Shown: in pieces, positions 16,501 through 24,835 of the stretch
Layout: each line of letters starts with the position of its first letter
How positions within the stretch are numbered: position 1 is the stretch's first letter
Assembly: GCF_041080815.1 (NCBI RefSeq)
Contig: NZ_CP160205.1
Coordinates: 1,674,001-1,738,000 of the forward strand
DNA: 64,000 bases
Direction: 5' to 3'
Origin: Mucilaginibacter yixingensis
GTDB taxonomy: Bacteria; Bacteroidota; Bacteroidia; Sphingobacteriales; Sphingobacteriaceae
The notes under the pieces: generated by a model
The model's input: the letters and a program-made list of their open reading frames with translations, nothing else
Databases searched by the model: none
Told to the model about the DNA's origin: nothing
Made by a program: the position numbers and the translations under genes

Positions 16501-18102
16501 CTGCCGGGCCACAAGGTTGACGACTGGATTGCAAAAACCCGTCACTCTACTCCGGGTGTAGGTTTGATCTCTCCGCCGCCGCACCACGATATTTACTCAA
16601 TCGAGGATTTGGCTCAGCTGATCTTCGACTTGAAAAATGCTAACCGCGATGCACGTATCAACGTGAAACTGGTTTCTAAAGCTGGTGTTGGTACTATTGC
16701 TGCCGGTGTAGCTAAAGCACACGCTGATGTAATTCTGGTAGCCGGTTATGACGGTGGTACCGGTGCATCGCCAATCAGCTCTATTAAACACGCTGGTTTA
16801 CCATGGGAGCTTGGCTTGGCCGAGGCTCATCAAACCCTGGTACGCAGCCAGTTGCGTAGCCGCGTAGTACTGCAAACAGACGGTCAGCTGAAAACCGGTC
16901 GCGATATTGCCATTGCTACCCTGATGGGAGCTGAAGAATGGGGTGTTGCAACTGCAGCCCTGGTTGCCGGCGGTTGTATCATGATGCGCAAATGCCACCT
17001 GAACACTTGTCCGGTTGGTGTTGCAACTCAAGATCCTGAACTGCGTAAACTGTTCAGCGGTAAACCAGAGCATGTGGTTAACCTGTTCCGCTTCCTGGCT
17101 GAAGAGCTGCGCGAGATTATGGCCGACTTAGGCTTCCGCACAATTAACGATATGGTGGGCCGCGTACAGTTCCTGAAAGTTCGTGATAACATCAAAAACT
17201 GGAAAGCTAAGAAAGTAGACCTGTCTGGTATCCTGCACCCGGTTACTAACCAACGCGGTGTTACCCTGTACAACAGCGAAAAACAAGATCATGGTATTGA
17301 CGCCATCCTTGACTGGAAATTGCTGGAAGCAGCACAACCGGCGCTGGAAGATAAAACACCGGTATTCGCATCATTTAATGTGAAGAATACTGATCGTACC
17401 CTGGGTACTATGCTTTCTAACGAGATCTCTAAGAAATATGGTTCTGCAGGCTTACCTGAAAATACCATCAACTTTAAATTCAAAGGTTCTGCCGGTCAGA
17501 GCTTCGGCGCCTTCAATACTAAAGGTGTATCGTTTGAGCTGGAAGGTGAGGCTAATGACTATGTAGGTAAAGGTTTATCAGGTGCACAACTGGCCATCTA
17601 TCCGGCTGCTAATGCAACCTTTGCGCCGCAGGATAACATCATCATTGGTAACGTTGCCCTTTACGGTGCAACCTCTGGTGAGCTGTTTGCACGCGGTATG
17701 GCAGGCGAGCGTTTTGCGGTACGTAACTCTGGTGCTACTGCAGTAGTAGAGGGTACCGGCGATCACGGTTGTGAGTACATGACCGGTGGCCGTGCGCTGA
17801 TCTTAGGTAAAACAGGCCGTAACTTTGCCGCTGGTATGAGCGGTGGTTTAGCCTGGGTTTACGATGCCGATGGCACTTTTGCTGAGAACTGTAACCCTGA
17901 AATGGTTGATCTGGATCCACTGTCGCCACAAGACGAAGAGCAGATCATTACCCTGCTGCGTAAGCACGTACAGCTTACCGGTAGCCAGGTAGCACAGGAT
18001 TTATTGAACACATGGACAATTGCTATGAGTAAGTTTGTTAAAGTGTTCCCGAAAGAATACAAAAAGGTTTTACTCCAAAAAAAATACGAGGTAACTAACT
18101 AA
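13579..18102 (+). CDS. gltB: Glutamate synthase, large (alpha) subunit
   Basis: GltB makes glutamate from glutamine and 2-oxoglutarate. The order is standard: a 20-residue propeptide, then Cys21 (DSCGTGF), which becomes the N-terminal nucleophile of the glutaminase domain; a central domain; the FMN/2-oxoglutarate barrel (GEGGEDEIRY, KPGEGGQLPG, AGYDGGTGASP); the [3Fe-4S] cluster motif C-IMMRK-C-HLNT-C-PVG; and the C-terminal right-handed beta-helix with G-x-x-G repeats (GATSGELFARG, EYMTGGRALILG). At 1507 residues it is full length. gltD starts one base after its stop. Confidence 0.98.
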   Translation: MDQTDSQQLGLYRPEFEHDSCGTGFITNINGHKSNQIISDALTILEHMEHRGACGADPDSGDGAGILIQLPHEFLMEECSNLEISLPEPGEYGVGMLFLPKDSATKKACRKIIDAAAEKLGLTILGYRKLQVNSSVVGPTARAAEPDVEQLYILRPHHITNVDDFERKLYVLRRYITKTVNENVPAAAQDFYFTSLSCKTIIYKGQLTTYQVRQYFADLTDPRMASGMAVIHSRFSTNTFPSWKLAQPFRMIAHNGEINTLTGNLNWFYAGVKSLSSTYFTAEEMEMLLPVIDSAQSDSACLDNIIEILLHCGRSLPHVMMMLVPEAWDGNEQMDPIKRAFYEYHATLMEPWDGPAAISFTDGKMVGAVLDRNGLRPLRYAVTSDGRVIAASEAGVLAIDESTVVTKGRLQPGKMFLIDTEKGEIITDDEIKHKIASQQPYGEWLENYRITLDSLNEPRLAFASLSPDSVFRYQQVFGYSREDIDTIIKPMALDGKEPIGSMGTDVPLAILSDKPQHLSSYFKQFFAQVTNPPIDPIRERLVMSLSTFIGNNGNLLDEDKMHCHCVTLKHPVLKNKQLEKLRSIDTGLFHAKTLQTYFKADGQPGSMEKALNRLCRYAEDAVEDGFEVLILSDRAIDSEHAPIPSLLAVSAVHHHLIRIGRRGAVGLVVEAGDVWEVHHFACLLAFGASAVNPYLALSTIETVKNDGSLKTDLDLKYLEKNYVKAVNDGLLKIFSKMGISTLQSYHGSQVFEILGLNKAVVDKYFAGAVTRIEGLGLDEIAREVMSKHVAGYTSHKEETPLLPEGGIYQWKRRGEAHLFNPETVHLLQHATRLDDYEVYKRYAKAINDQTEKNYTIRGLLDFAHHRESVPLSEVEPIESIMKRFATGAMSFGSISHEAHSTLAIAMNRIGGKSNTGEGGEDEIRYQVLPNGDSMRSAIKQVASARFGVTSNYLTNADELQIKMAQGAKPGEGGQLPGHKVDDWIAKTRHSTPGVGLISPPPHHDIYSIEDLAQLIFDLKNANRDARINVKLVSKAGVGTIAAGVAKAHADVILVAGYDGGTGASPISSIKHAGLPWELGLAEAHQTLVRSQLRSRVVLQTDGQLKTGRDIAIATLMGAEEWGVATAALVAGGCIMMRKCHLNTCPVGVATQDPELRKLFSGKPEHVVNLFRFLAEELREIMADLGFRTINDMVGRVQFLKVRDNIKNWKAKKVDLSGILHPVTNQRGVTLYNSEKQDHGIDAILDWKLLEAAQPALEDKTPVFASFNVKNTDRTLGTMLSNEISKKYGSAGLPENTINFKFKGSAGQSFGAFNTKGVSFELEGEANDYVGKGLSGAQLAIYPAANATFAPQDNIIIGNVALYGATSGELFARGMAGERFAVRNSGATAVVEGTGDHGCEYMTGGRALILGKTGRNFAAGMSGGLAWVYDADGTFAENCNPEMVDLDPLSPQDEEQIITLLRKHVQLTGSQVAQDLLNTWTIAMSKFVKVFPKEYKKVLLQKKYEVTN

Positions 18103-18103
18103 G

Positions 18104-19576
18104 ATGGGAAAAGTAACAGGATTTCAGGAATTTGACCGCGAGTTGCCGTCAAAAGTATCCGTTGCCGAGCGAGTAACTAACTATAATGAGTTTGTTGGGT
18201 TGTACAGCGAGGAAAAGCTGAACGAGCAATCTGCACGTTGTATGGACTGCGGTATTCCGTTCTGCCACAACGGCTGTCCGCTGGGTAACGTTATCCCTGA
18301 GTTTAACGATGCGGTTTACCGCAAAAGCTGGGAAGAAGCTTACCAGATATTGTCATCAACTAATAACTTCCCTGAGTTTACCGGCCGCATCTGTCCGGCA
18401 CCGTGCGAGTCATCGTGCGTGTTGGGTATCAACAAGCCACCGGTAGCTATCGAGGAGATTGAGAAGCACATCATTGAGATCGCATGGTCTAAAGATATGG
18501 TTAAGCCAACCGCTCCGCTGGTAAAAAGCGGTAAAAAGGTAGCCGTTGTAGGTTCGGGTCCTGCCGGGTTGGCAGCTGCTGCCCAGCTGAATAAAGCCGG
18601 GCACAGCGTAACCGTTTACGAACGCGATGATAATCCAGGCGGCTTGTTGCGTTACGGTATCCCTGATTTTAAATTAGAGAAATGGGTGATCGATCGTCGT
18701 GTTAACCTGATGAAAGAAGACGGTATCGAGTTTGTTTGCGGTACCGAAGTTGGTAAAGACATCAGCGCCGAAGAACTGGTTCGTGGTAACGATGCCGTTG
18801 TATTGGCTGGTGGTTCTACCATCCCACGTAACCTGAACATTCCGGGTCGTGATCTGAAAGGTATCTACTTCGCAATGGATTTCCTGAAACAACAAAACAA
18901 ACGCGTTGCAGGTATTGAATTTGATGCTGAAGCAATTTCAGCCACCGGTAAAGACGTTATCGTAATTGGTGGTGGTGATACCGGTTCTGACTGTGTGGGT
19001 ACTTCAAACCGTCAGAAAGCTAACTCTGTTAAACAATTTGAACTGTTGGTGCAGCCGCCAATGGCGCGTACCACTCATATGCCTTGGCCAACATACCCAA
19101 TGCTGCTTAAAGTAACCAGCTCTCACGAAGAAGGTTGCGAGCGCTTCTGGGCTATCAACACCGAAGAGTTCTTAGGTGATGAGAATGGTAACCTGCGTGC
19201 CCTGCGTGTGCATGATGTAACCTGGGATGTTGACTTTATGGGTCGCCCTATCAAACCTACAAAGGTTGAAGGTTCTGAGCGCGAAATTCCTTGCCAGGCA
19301 GTGTTCTTAGCAATGGGTTTCGTACATCCACAGTTTGAAGGCGCCCTGGAAAACCTGGGTGTTGAAGTGGATGAGCGCAAAAACGTAAAAGCTAAAGAAG
19401 GTGTTTACCGCACCAACGTAAGCAAAGTGTTTGCAGCCGGCGATATGCGCCGCGGTCAGTCGCTGGTAGTTTGGGCCATCTCTGAAGGCCGCGAATGTGC
19501 CCGCAAGGTTGACGAGTTCCTGATGGGCCACACCCACCTGGAAAGCAAAGACAACGTGAGCGCTTACGCTTATTGA
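18104..19576 (+). CDS. gltD: Glutamate synthase, small (beta) subunit
   Basis: GltD feeds NADPH electrons into GltB. The N-terminal region has the iron-sulfur cysteines CMDCGIPFCHNGCP and CPAPCESSC. The FAD-binding Rossmann motif is VAVVGSGPAGLAAA (about residue 145), and the NADPH-binding motif is VIVIGGGDTGSDC (about 285). The C-terminal FAD contact GDMRRGQSLVVWAI is intact. The length of 490 is typical. It is the second gene of the gltBD operon and is followed by a palindrome and a terminator. Confidence 0.97.
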   Translation: MGKVTGFQEFDRELPSKVSVAERVTNYNEFVGLYSEEKLNEQSARCMDCGIPFCHNGCPLGNVIPEFNDAVYRKSWEEAYQILSSTNNFPEFTGRICPAPCESSCVLGINKPPVAIEEIEKHIIEIAWSKDMVKPTAPLVKSGKKVAVVGSGPAGLAAAAQLNKAGHSVTVYERDDNPGGLLRYGIPDFKLEKWVIDRRVNLMKEDGIEFVCGTEVGKDISAEELVRGNDAVVLAGGSTIPRNLNIPGRDLKGIYFAMDFLKQQNKRVAGIEFDAEAISATGKDVIVIGGGDTGSDCVGTSNRQKANSVKQFELLVQPPMARTTHMPWPTYPMLLKVTSSHEEGCERFWAINTEEFLGDENGNLRALRVHDVTWDVDFMGRPIKPTKVEGSEREIPCQAVFLAMGFVHPQFEGALENLGVEVDERKNVKAKEGVYRTNVSKVFAAGDMRRGQSLVVWAISEGRECARKVDEFLMGHTHLESKDNVSAYAY

Positions 19577-19584
19577 ATTTGATC

Positions 19585-19653
19585 ATGGTTGATAGATCAT
19601 AGTTCATGGAGGAATAAATAGTATTTTGCTATGAACTATGATCTATTAACCAT
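19585..19653. repeat. Inverted repeat after gltD
   Basis: Arms of 23 bases at 19585-19607 and 19631-19653 match at 22 positions (core GATCATAGTTCAT). The loop is 23 bases. There is no T-run. The real terminator lies about 50 bases further on. Confidence 0.7.
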
Positions 19654-19705
19654 AAGCTAAAGTGGACTAACCAACCCTTATATAGTTTCTTAAATTTTAA
19701 ATCCG

Positions 19706-19739
19706 AAATCCTCTACCGCGATGGTGGGGGATTTTTTTG
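19706..19739 (+). terminator. gltBD terminator
   Basis: AAATCCTCTACC (19706-19717) pairs with GGTGGGGGATTT (19723-19734), including some G-T pairs, around a five-base loop, and a T-run follows. Confidence 0.75.
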
Positions 19740-19750
19740 TTTATATATCT

Positions 19751-19895
19751 TGTCATTTCGACCAACGGGAGAACTATTCTCTTGAACGGGGTGAAAAAAT
19801 CTTAGACGATTGATGGGCCTATTTGCATGGCATGGGGGCTAAGATTCCTCCTCACGCAGCGCGCAAACCCCAGCTTGTTCGTTCGGAATGACAAA
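19751..19895. repeat. Palindromic repeat family B, copy 2 (degenerate)
   Basis: It begins TGTCATTTCGACCAACGGGA, the same as the copy between hisA and hisF, and ends CGGAATGACA. The interior has diverged: the AAAAATCTT...AAGATT pair remains but is imperfect. Confidence 0.65.
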
Positions 19896-19938
19896 TCGGA
19901 GATTATGGGCTGGGTTACGTAATGAAATGAGCGCTGGA

Positions 19939-20041
19939 TGTCATCCTGAGCTTGTCGAAGGGCGCGCGAAGGCCTAATAGCTCCGATTAAATGTCCAGGA
20001 TAGGCTACCGCGCGTGTTTCGACGGAGCTCAACATGACACC
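19939..20041. repeat. Palindromic repeat, TGTCATCCTGAGC type
   Basis: The left end TGTCATCCTGAGCTTGTCGA and the right end TCGACGGAGCTCAACATGACA are inverted relatives, with an inner GGCGCGCG / CGCGCG pair. It lies directly next to the family B copy, so two unrelated palindromic elements fill the 530-base gap after gltD. Confidence 0.6.
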
Positions 20042-20108
20042 TTCTTCTTATTTAGGCGTTTATTTGGAGACTTTAATATTTGGAATGCTATTGGGCAGAA
20101 CTGTGAGA

Positions 20109-20768
20109 TTACTTCTCCGACGGATTCTTCTTCCCCGCTTTCAACTTTTCTACCATTTTCTCCAATCTATCTAATCGTGTTTTCTCTTGCTTGGCTGTTA
20201 AAATCCAAAGCACATACTCTTTACGGTTTGAGTAGGAGAGCGATGCGTACCAGTTCATCGCTTCAGGCTCATGCTGTAGGGCAGCTTCTACGTCAGGTGG
20301 GAGTTTTACCTGTTTGTTGGCTATGTCTATGTATTCGCCATACTCGTTGCTGGGGATGGCGTCGTTACAGGTATCAGAAAAGGTGCCGGTGTCATTAGGG
20401 CGGAAGCGGAGGGCGGTCCAGGTCTCGCTCACGGCAGCAGCGGCTACACCGCGCAGGTTGTACTGGTCCATTTCGGCCCAGTTGCGCATCATTTCCAGGT
20501 CGCTGGCAATGCCAGCGGTTTTCTTGGGGTAGATCACCCACAAGATAGTATCGGCTTTCAGTACTTTACTGATCAACTGCATATCCCGCACCAGGTCACT
20601 GCTGTTCACTACAAATAATTGCACGCCATCAAAACTACCGTCGGCATTGAAGGTGATGTTTAGTCCTTCGGGCAGCGGCTCCAGCAATTCCAGGTAATTA
20701 GCCGGAGCGTTATAAAGCAGCCAGTTCTTGCCGGGCTTCATTTGCAGTTTTTTGGCGAGCGCGTTCAT
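20109..20768 (-). CDS. YdeI/OmpD-associated family protein
   Basis: The 219-residue soluble protein ends with the features of the YdeI/OmpD-associated family: a KLPPDVEAAL block, ASLSYSNRKEYVLWI, the AKQEKTRLDRLEKMVEKL helix and a Lys-rich tail. The first 110 residues form a separate domain (NWLLYNAPANYLELL...TILWVIYPKKTAGI) often found fused to it. The biochemical role of the family is not established; a link to bacteriocin resistance has been proposed for relatives. It starts 4 bases after the methyltransferase gene and probably shares a transcript with it and galK. Confidence 0.75.
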   Translation of the reverse strand: MNALAKKLQMKPGKNWLLYNAPANYLELLEPLPEGLNITFNADGSFDGVQLFVVNSSDLVRDMQLISKVLKADTILWVIYPKKTAGIASDLEMMRNWAEMDQYNLRGVAAAAVSETWTALRFRPNDTGTFSDTCNDAIPSNEYGEYIDIANKQVKLPPDVEAALQHEPEAMNWYASLSYSNRKEYVLWILTAKQEKTRLDRLEKMVEKLKAGKKNPSEK

Positions 20769-20772
20769 AGCA

Positions 20773-21312
20773 TCAGGAGTTTTGCAAATCTAATTTAACG
20801 CAAAAATCCCACAGTACAATTCCTGCAGATACCACGATGTTGAACGAATGCTTGGTGCCAAACTGAGGGATCTCAATACAAGTATCGGCCAGTTGCATCA
20901 CCTCATCGGCCACGCCATTTACCTCGTTGCCAAATACCAGTGCATATTTCTGATTTGGGTCGGGCTGATAGGTGTGGAGCATGGTGCTGTGCTCGGCCTG
21001 TTCAATGGCAATAATCTGGTAACCATCGGCACGCAGGGCTTCCACGGCCTCAACGGTGGTGGGGTAGTAGTGCCAGTCGATCGACTGGGTAGCACCCAGG
21101 GCGGTTTTCTCAATCTCCCGGTGGGGCGGCTGACCGGTTATGCCGCACAGACAAAGCTGCTGCACGGCAAAACCATCAGATGTTCTAAATATGGAGCCCA
21201 CGTTGTGCATGCTGCGTACATTGTCCAGCACTACGGCAACGGGGAGTTTATCGGCTTGTTTAAATTCGTCTACAGAAACGCGGTTAAGCTCGTCTAACTT
21301 CAGTTTGCGCAT
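20773..21312 (-). CDS. TrmH/SpoU-family RNA 2'-O-methyltransferase
   Basis: This is a short SPOUT methyltransferase of 179 residues that uses S-adenosylmethionine to methylate ribose in tRNA or rRNA. All three motifs are present: NVGSIFRTSDGF (motif 1, catalytic Arg), ALVFGNEVNGV (motif 2) and IEIPQFGTKHSFNIVVSAGIVLWD (motif 3, which forms the trefoil knot). No separate RNA-binding domain is visible, so the exact nucleotide target is unknown. It lies between galK and the YdeI-like gene with 9- and 4-base gaps. Confidence 0.85.
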   Translation of the reverse strand: MRKLKLDELNRVSVDEFKQADKLPVAVVLDNVRSMHNVGSIFRTSDGFAVQQLCLCGITGQPPHREIEKTALGATQSIDWHYYPTTVEAVEALRADGYQIIAIEQAEHSTMLHTYQPDPNQKYALVFGNEVNGVADEVMQLADTCIEIPQFGTKHSFNIVVSAGIVLWDFCVKLDLQNS

Positions 21313-21321
21313 GGCGCAAAG

Positions 21322-22491
21322 TTAATGAGTTACGGGCAGTTTTAGCTCACCCACACCATCACCAATTAAAGAGCTGTAAATAGATGGGGCGTAACCAATT
21401 TTATCTGTATAATATTTAGTCAATTCATCGGTGAACTGTGCGAACGCATCTTTCTTAACCAAAGCAATAGCGCAACCGCCAAAGCCAGCGCCGGTCATAC
21501 GTGCACCGGTAACATCAGCATTGGTGCGGCAGTAATCAACCACGGTATCCAGCTCAACACCGCTTACTTCATACAAATCGCGCAGTGAATCATGCGAGGC
21601 GTACATCAGCTTGCCAAATTCTTCCAGGTTGTTCTCTGAAAGTACTTTAGCGGCCTGCATTACGCGGTCGTTCTCCTCAATAACGTGCCATGCGCGTTTA
21701 GCTACAACCTCGTTGGTAATCAGGTGTTGGTATTGATTAAAAGTTATCGGACTCACCTCGCACAGGTTATTGATATCCAATTCTTGTTGCAAGGCTTCCA
21801 GCGCCAGGGCACATTCCTGTACACGCTCGTTATATTTTGACTCAGCCAGTTTACGGGGCTTGTTAGTGTTGATGATAGCCAGTAGATGGTCGCCTAGGTT
21901 GGCGTCAACTGCTTTGTAGTCCAGCGTTTCGCAATTCAGCATCAGGGCTTTATCTTGCTCGCCGAAGGCAACTGCAAACATATCCATAATACCGCAAGCC
22001 AAACCAATAAAGTTGTTTTCTACAGATTTGGTGAGTTTAACCAGATCAAGCTTGCTGTAACCGGCATCGAATAGCTGGTTTAGGGCATAAGCGGTTACAA
22101 TTTCGATAGATGCTGATGAAGACAGGCCCGAGCCGATTGGAATATCGCCAAAGTAAAGCAGATCCAGGCCTTGTAACTGGTGGCCGTCTTTTGCAAAGTG
22201 ATTGATTACACCCAGCGGGTAATTGTACCAGCTTTTGCCCAGTTTATCATAACTATCCTGAACAGGGATGCTCAGTTCTTCATCAAAATTTACGCTTTTG
22301 AAACGGAACACGCCCTCGTTATTAAAGGCGGTAAGCATATAAGTACCGAAAGTGATGGCGCAGGGAAATACCAATCCGCCATTGTAATCAATGTGTTCGC
22401 CAATAAGGTTTACGCGACCGGGCGAGAAAAAAAAGTGATCTGCAGGCTTGTTGTAGGCTTTGACAAAAGCTTTTTCTAAGTCTTCTTTCAT
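21322..22491 (-). CDS. galK: Galactokinase
   Basis: GalK phosphorylates galactose at C1 in the Leloir pathway. The GHMP-kinase motifs are all visible: FSPGRVNLIGEHIDYNGG (galactose-binding signature), IPIGSGLSSSASIEI (ATP loop) and GARMTGAGFGGCAIAL. Its length of 389 is normal. No galT, galE or sugar transporter is adjacent; instead it leads a three-gene unit with an RNA methyltransferase and a YdeI-like protein. Confidence 0.96.
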   Translation of the reverse strand: MKEDLEKAFVKAYNKPADHFFFSPGRVNLIGEHIDYNGGLVFPCAITFGTYMLTAFNNEGVFRFKSVNFDEELSIPVQDSYDKLGKSWYNYPLGVINHFAKDGHQLQGLDLLYFGDIPIGSGLSSSASIEIVTAYALNQLFDAGYSKLDLVKLTKSVENNFIGLACGIMDMFAVAFGEQDKALMLNCETLDYKAVDANLGDHLLAIINTNKPRKLAESKYNERVQECALALEALQQELDINNLCEVSPITFNQYQHLITNEVVAKRAWHVIEENDRVMQAAKVLSENNLEEFGKLMYASHDSLRDLYEVSGVELDTVVDYCRTNADVTGARMTGAGFGGCAIALVKKDAFAQFTDELTKYYTDKIGYAPSIYSSLIGDGVGELKLPVTH

Positions 22492-22609
22492 CTAATCTGG
22501 TTAAATAATTGTAATGCTGACAAATATTGTAAAAAATACACTAAGTACCTATATTTTCATAAAATAAAAACGATTAATATTTTCGCAGCTTAAATAATAA
22601 ATAGCAAAC

Positions 22610-22900
22610 ATGAATCAATACCTGATAACCGCTTACGATTTTACCGATGTTGACGCCCTGAAACGCCGTATGGATGTAAGGCCACATCACCTGGATGGCG
22701 CCCGCGCGCTGAAAGAATCTGGCAATTTTTTACTGGCCGGTGCGCTGTTAAATGACGAGGGAACCATGATAGGATCTACCATGGTACTGCAGTTTGAAAG
22801 TGAAGAACAACTGGAAGCCTGGAAACAGAACGAGCCCTATGTTACTATGGGCGTTTGGGAAACCGTTGATGTAAAACCTATTAAAGTGGCTAACATTTAG
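22610..22900 (+). CDS. YCII-related protein
   Basis: The 96-residue protein is a single YCII (dimeric alpha/beta ferredoxin-like) domain. Typical pieces are RRMDVRPHHLDGARALKESG, the strand LLAGALL, GSTMVLQFES and WKQNEPYVTMGVWETVDVKP. His-Asp near residues 26-29 corresponds to the pair thought to be catalytic in this family, but substrates are unknown. It is monocistronic: a strong terminator follows and galK is divergent upstream. Confidence 0.8.
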   Translation: MNQYLITAYDFTDVDALKRRMDVRPHHLDGARALKESGNFLLAGALLNDEGTMIGSTMVLQFESEEQLEAWKQNEPYVTMGVWETVDVKPIKVANI

Positions 22901-22920
22901 ACAGTTAGCTTATTAATACA

Positions 22921-22940
22921 AACGTCATTGTAATGACGTT
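22921..22940. repeat. 20-base perfect palindrome resembling joined family A ends
   Basis: AACGTCATT-GT-AATGACGTT is a perfect 9+2+9 palindrome. Its arms equal the outermost bases of family A repeats, so it may be a copy that lost its interior. Confidence 0.5.
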
Positions 22941-22947
22941 GCGGTAG

Positions 22948-22992
22948 AAAACAAAAGAGGCCTGATGATTATCATCAGGCCCCTTTTGTTTA
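22948..22992. terminator. Strong bidirectional terminator
   Basis: A near-perfect stem of about 20 bp (AAACAAAAGAGGCCTGATGA with its complement, one mismatch) surrounds a TTA loop, with an A-run before and a T-run after. It can serve both the YCII gene and the convergent lipoprotein gene. Confidence 0.9.
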
Positions 22993-23004
22993 TAAAATAT
23001 CAGT

Positions 23005-23745
23005 TTAAGCCTTGGTTACTTCGCCGGTAAGCAAGTCAATAATATAGTTAACGCTGTTAATGGTTAAGGTGGCTTTATTGCTGCCGCTAAACACCAGGCT
23101 GCCGGTAGTGTTAATGGCGACGTTGCTGGCGGTAGCACCTGTAACGGTAAATGTAGCCGTGCCAGCGGTAATAATTTTGGTAGTTTTATTAAGCGTTACG
23201 CCGGTTACAACGAGGTCTACTGTGCTGCTGCCCGATGTTTTATTATCTACTTTTGACGTATATGTGCCCGCGCGTTTATATTCGCCGCTTAAAACAAACA
23301 CCTGCGAAGCTGTGGTTAAACCGCCAATTTTTGCAGAAAGACTGCCGCTGTTGTTAGAAGTTAGGCGGGGGCCGTCAAATGAGCCTTTGTCTGTAGCCGT
23401 AATAGTAACGTTATCAGGCTGATTGCTGGCGTTGCAATTAAGTGTATAAGAGTAGTTAAATGTGTAATTGTAAGTAGTTGTTGATCCCTGCGGATTTTGA
23501 CGGGTAAAGGAGTACGTTTTGGTAGCTCCGCAGCCGGGATTAAGATCTACCGTTGCCTGTGCATTGGCTACGGCATCTACTGAAATATTACTTAAGCCAT
23601 TAGAGTTAGCGGCCAGCGAGCCTGAAACCATGGTGGCAACCTCCAAATTAGTTGCAGTACTGTTGGTTTCGTTCGGTTTTTTGCACGAGCCGATCATTAA
23701 TAGCACGGCAGTCGCTGACGAGATGAGCATAATAGTTCTTTTCAT
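23005..23745 (-). CDS. Lipoprotein of unknown function (paralogue 1)
   Basis: The start MKRTIMLISSATAVLLMIGSCKKP is a lipoprotein signal with Cys21. The mature 225 residues are rich in Thr, Ser, Asn and Gly and look like beta strands; I do not recognise a named domain. It is clearly homologous to its upstream neighbour: both contain a SxLASNANGL-like block, a single G-C-G cysteine, a Y-N-Y-x(3-4)-Y-x-Y-x-LNC motif, a GSFxxxxLTxxNSGxxxxxxxGL block, and the same C-terminus (xxxYxxxLxTxEVTxx). It is probably surface or periplasmic; the two conserved Cys could form a disulfide. Confidence 0.7.
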   Translation of the reverse strand: MKRTIMLISSATAVLLMIGSCKKPNETNSTATNLEVATMVSGSLAANSNGLSNISVDAVANAQATVDLNPGCGATKTYSFTRQNPQGSTTTYNYTFNYSYTLNCNASNQPDNVTITATDKGSFDGPRLTSNNSGSLSAKIGGLTTASQVFVLSGEYKRAGTYTSKVDNKTSGSSTVDLVVTGVTLNKTTKIITAGTATFTVTGATASNVAINTTGSLVFSGSNKATLTINSVNYIIDLLTGEVTKA

Positions 23746-23901
23746 AATAAATAGTTTTTAATTAGTTGATTAAAGATATTGTTTTTGATAATATCTTCAT
23801 CCAACATGATAGATGTAATTTGCAATAAGACAACAAATTATATGGTTACTTGTTGGGTGAAGATGCACAAAAACTGATCAGTAAACTTAATATTTGAAAA
23901 G

Positions 23902-24636
23902 TTAGCTGGTTGGTGTAACCTCAGCAGTGGTAAGGTTGACATTGTATTTTTGGGTTCCTAAAACCAATAATGCAATGCCGCCGCTTTTGAAAGTAAGCGT
24001 GCCGCTATAACTAAAAGCGCTCTTGTTTTTTACGTCGCCCGATACGGTAATGTCTGCCGTGCCGCCGGTGGTATTTCCGTTTGATTTGAGGATGGTATAA
24101 TTATTCAGGGTAATACTGGTGTTGTAGTTGCCGGCCAGGTTGCTACCATCTGTTGTAGTGTACGTTCCTGAGTTTTGATAAGTGCCGTTAAGGAAATAAT
24201 TAGTAGGATCGGCCAGGCCGGTAAGTGTTATGGTATAAGTACCCGAGTTCATGGCTGTAAGCCCGGTTGCTTCAAAACTGCCGTTATAATTAACGTTGGT
24301 GCTCAGGCTGTCTTTGGTAGCACCAGTGCAATTAAGAATGTACTGATAGCCCATGGCATAGTTATAATCAATGGCGGCGTTGGCGGGCTCTTGCCGGGCG
24401 GCGGCAGAAATATCAGGAACACCGCAGCCTGCACTGTTAGTGGCCAGATTTTTAGTGTAATTGTAAATATCGTTTTTAATGCTGATTAAACCATTTGCGT
24501 TTGATGCCAAAGCGGTGGATACCATAAAAGCAGCCTGCTGATTGGTAACGCTGTCTGACGATGATGCTTTTTCTTTTTTACATGACACAAAGTAGAATAG
24601 CAACATGACGCAAATAAGGGGTAAGGTATTTCGCAT
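23902..24636 (-). CDS. Lipoprotein of unknown function (paralogue 2)
   Basis: I place the start at the ATG 24634-24636 because it gives a normal lipoprotein signal (MRNTLPLICVMLLFYFVSCKK); the open frame extends 14 codons further but without a signal. Residues after the Cys align with the neighbouring lipoprotein along the whole length, including the SAGCG and ILNCTG cysteines, NYNGSFEATGLTAMNSG and the C-terminal YNVNLTTAEVT. The pair arose by tandem duplication and has diverged far. Function unknown. Confidence 0.7.
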   Translation of the reverse strand: MRNTLPLICVMLLFYFVSCKKEKASSSDSVTNQQAAFMVSTALASNANGLISIKNDIYNYTKNLATNSAGCGVPDISAAARQEPANAAIDYNYAMGYQYILNCTGATKDSLSTNVNYNGSFEATGLTAMNSGTYTITLTGLADPTNYFLNGTYQNSGTYTTTDGSNLAGNYNTSITLNNYTILKSNGNTTGGTADITVSGDVKNKSAFSYSGTLTFKSGGIALLVLGTQKYNVNLTTAEVTPTS

Positions 24637-24781
24637 GTGAGGTAACGGTTTATAGAGGTTGGTTTTAGCATCAGACACATTGCGCGCCTGATGGTTTAAT
24701 ATTGAGATGAATTATTATCCCATACTAATACGTATAAAATAGATTAATGTTTCGCCTCGAATAACAAATAGCGGCGTTCAT

Positions 24782-24822
24782 AAAAAAAGCCCCTCACGTA
24801 ATGTGTAGGGGCTTTTTTTATT
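24782..24822 (-). terminator. Terminator after the aldo/keto reductase gene
   Basis: AAAAAAAGCCCCT and AGGGGCTTTTTTT form a 13-bp stem (with CAC/GTG extending it) around a short loop. It sits 14 bases from the stop of the minus-strand reductase gene. Confidence 0.9.
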
Positions 24823-24835
24823 ATCTGAGGTAAAT

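Noticed and set aside
14686..18062. Several antisense open frames within gltB
   Set aside because: Codon structure of the strongly conserved gltB on the plus strand explains them; none has a domain or start context.
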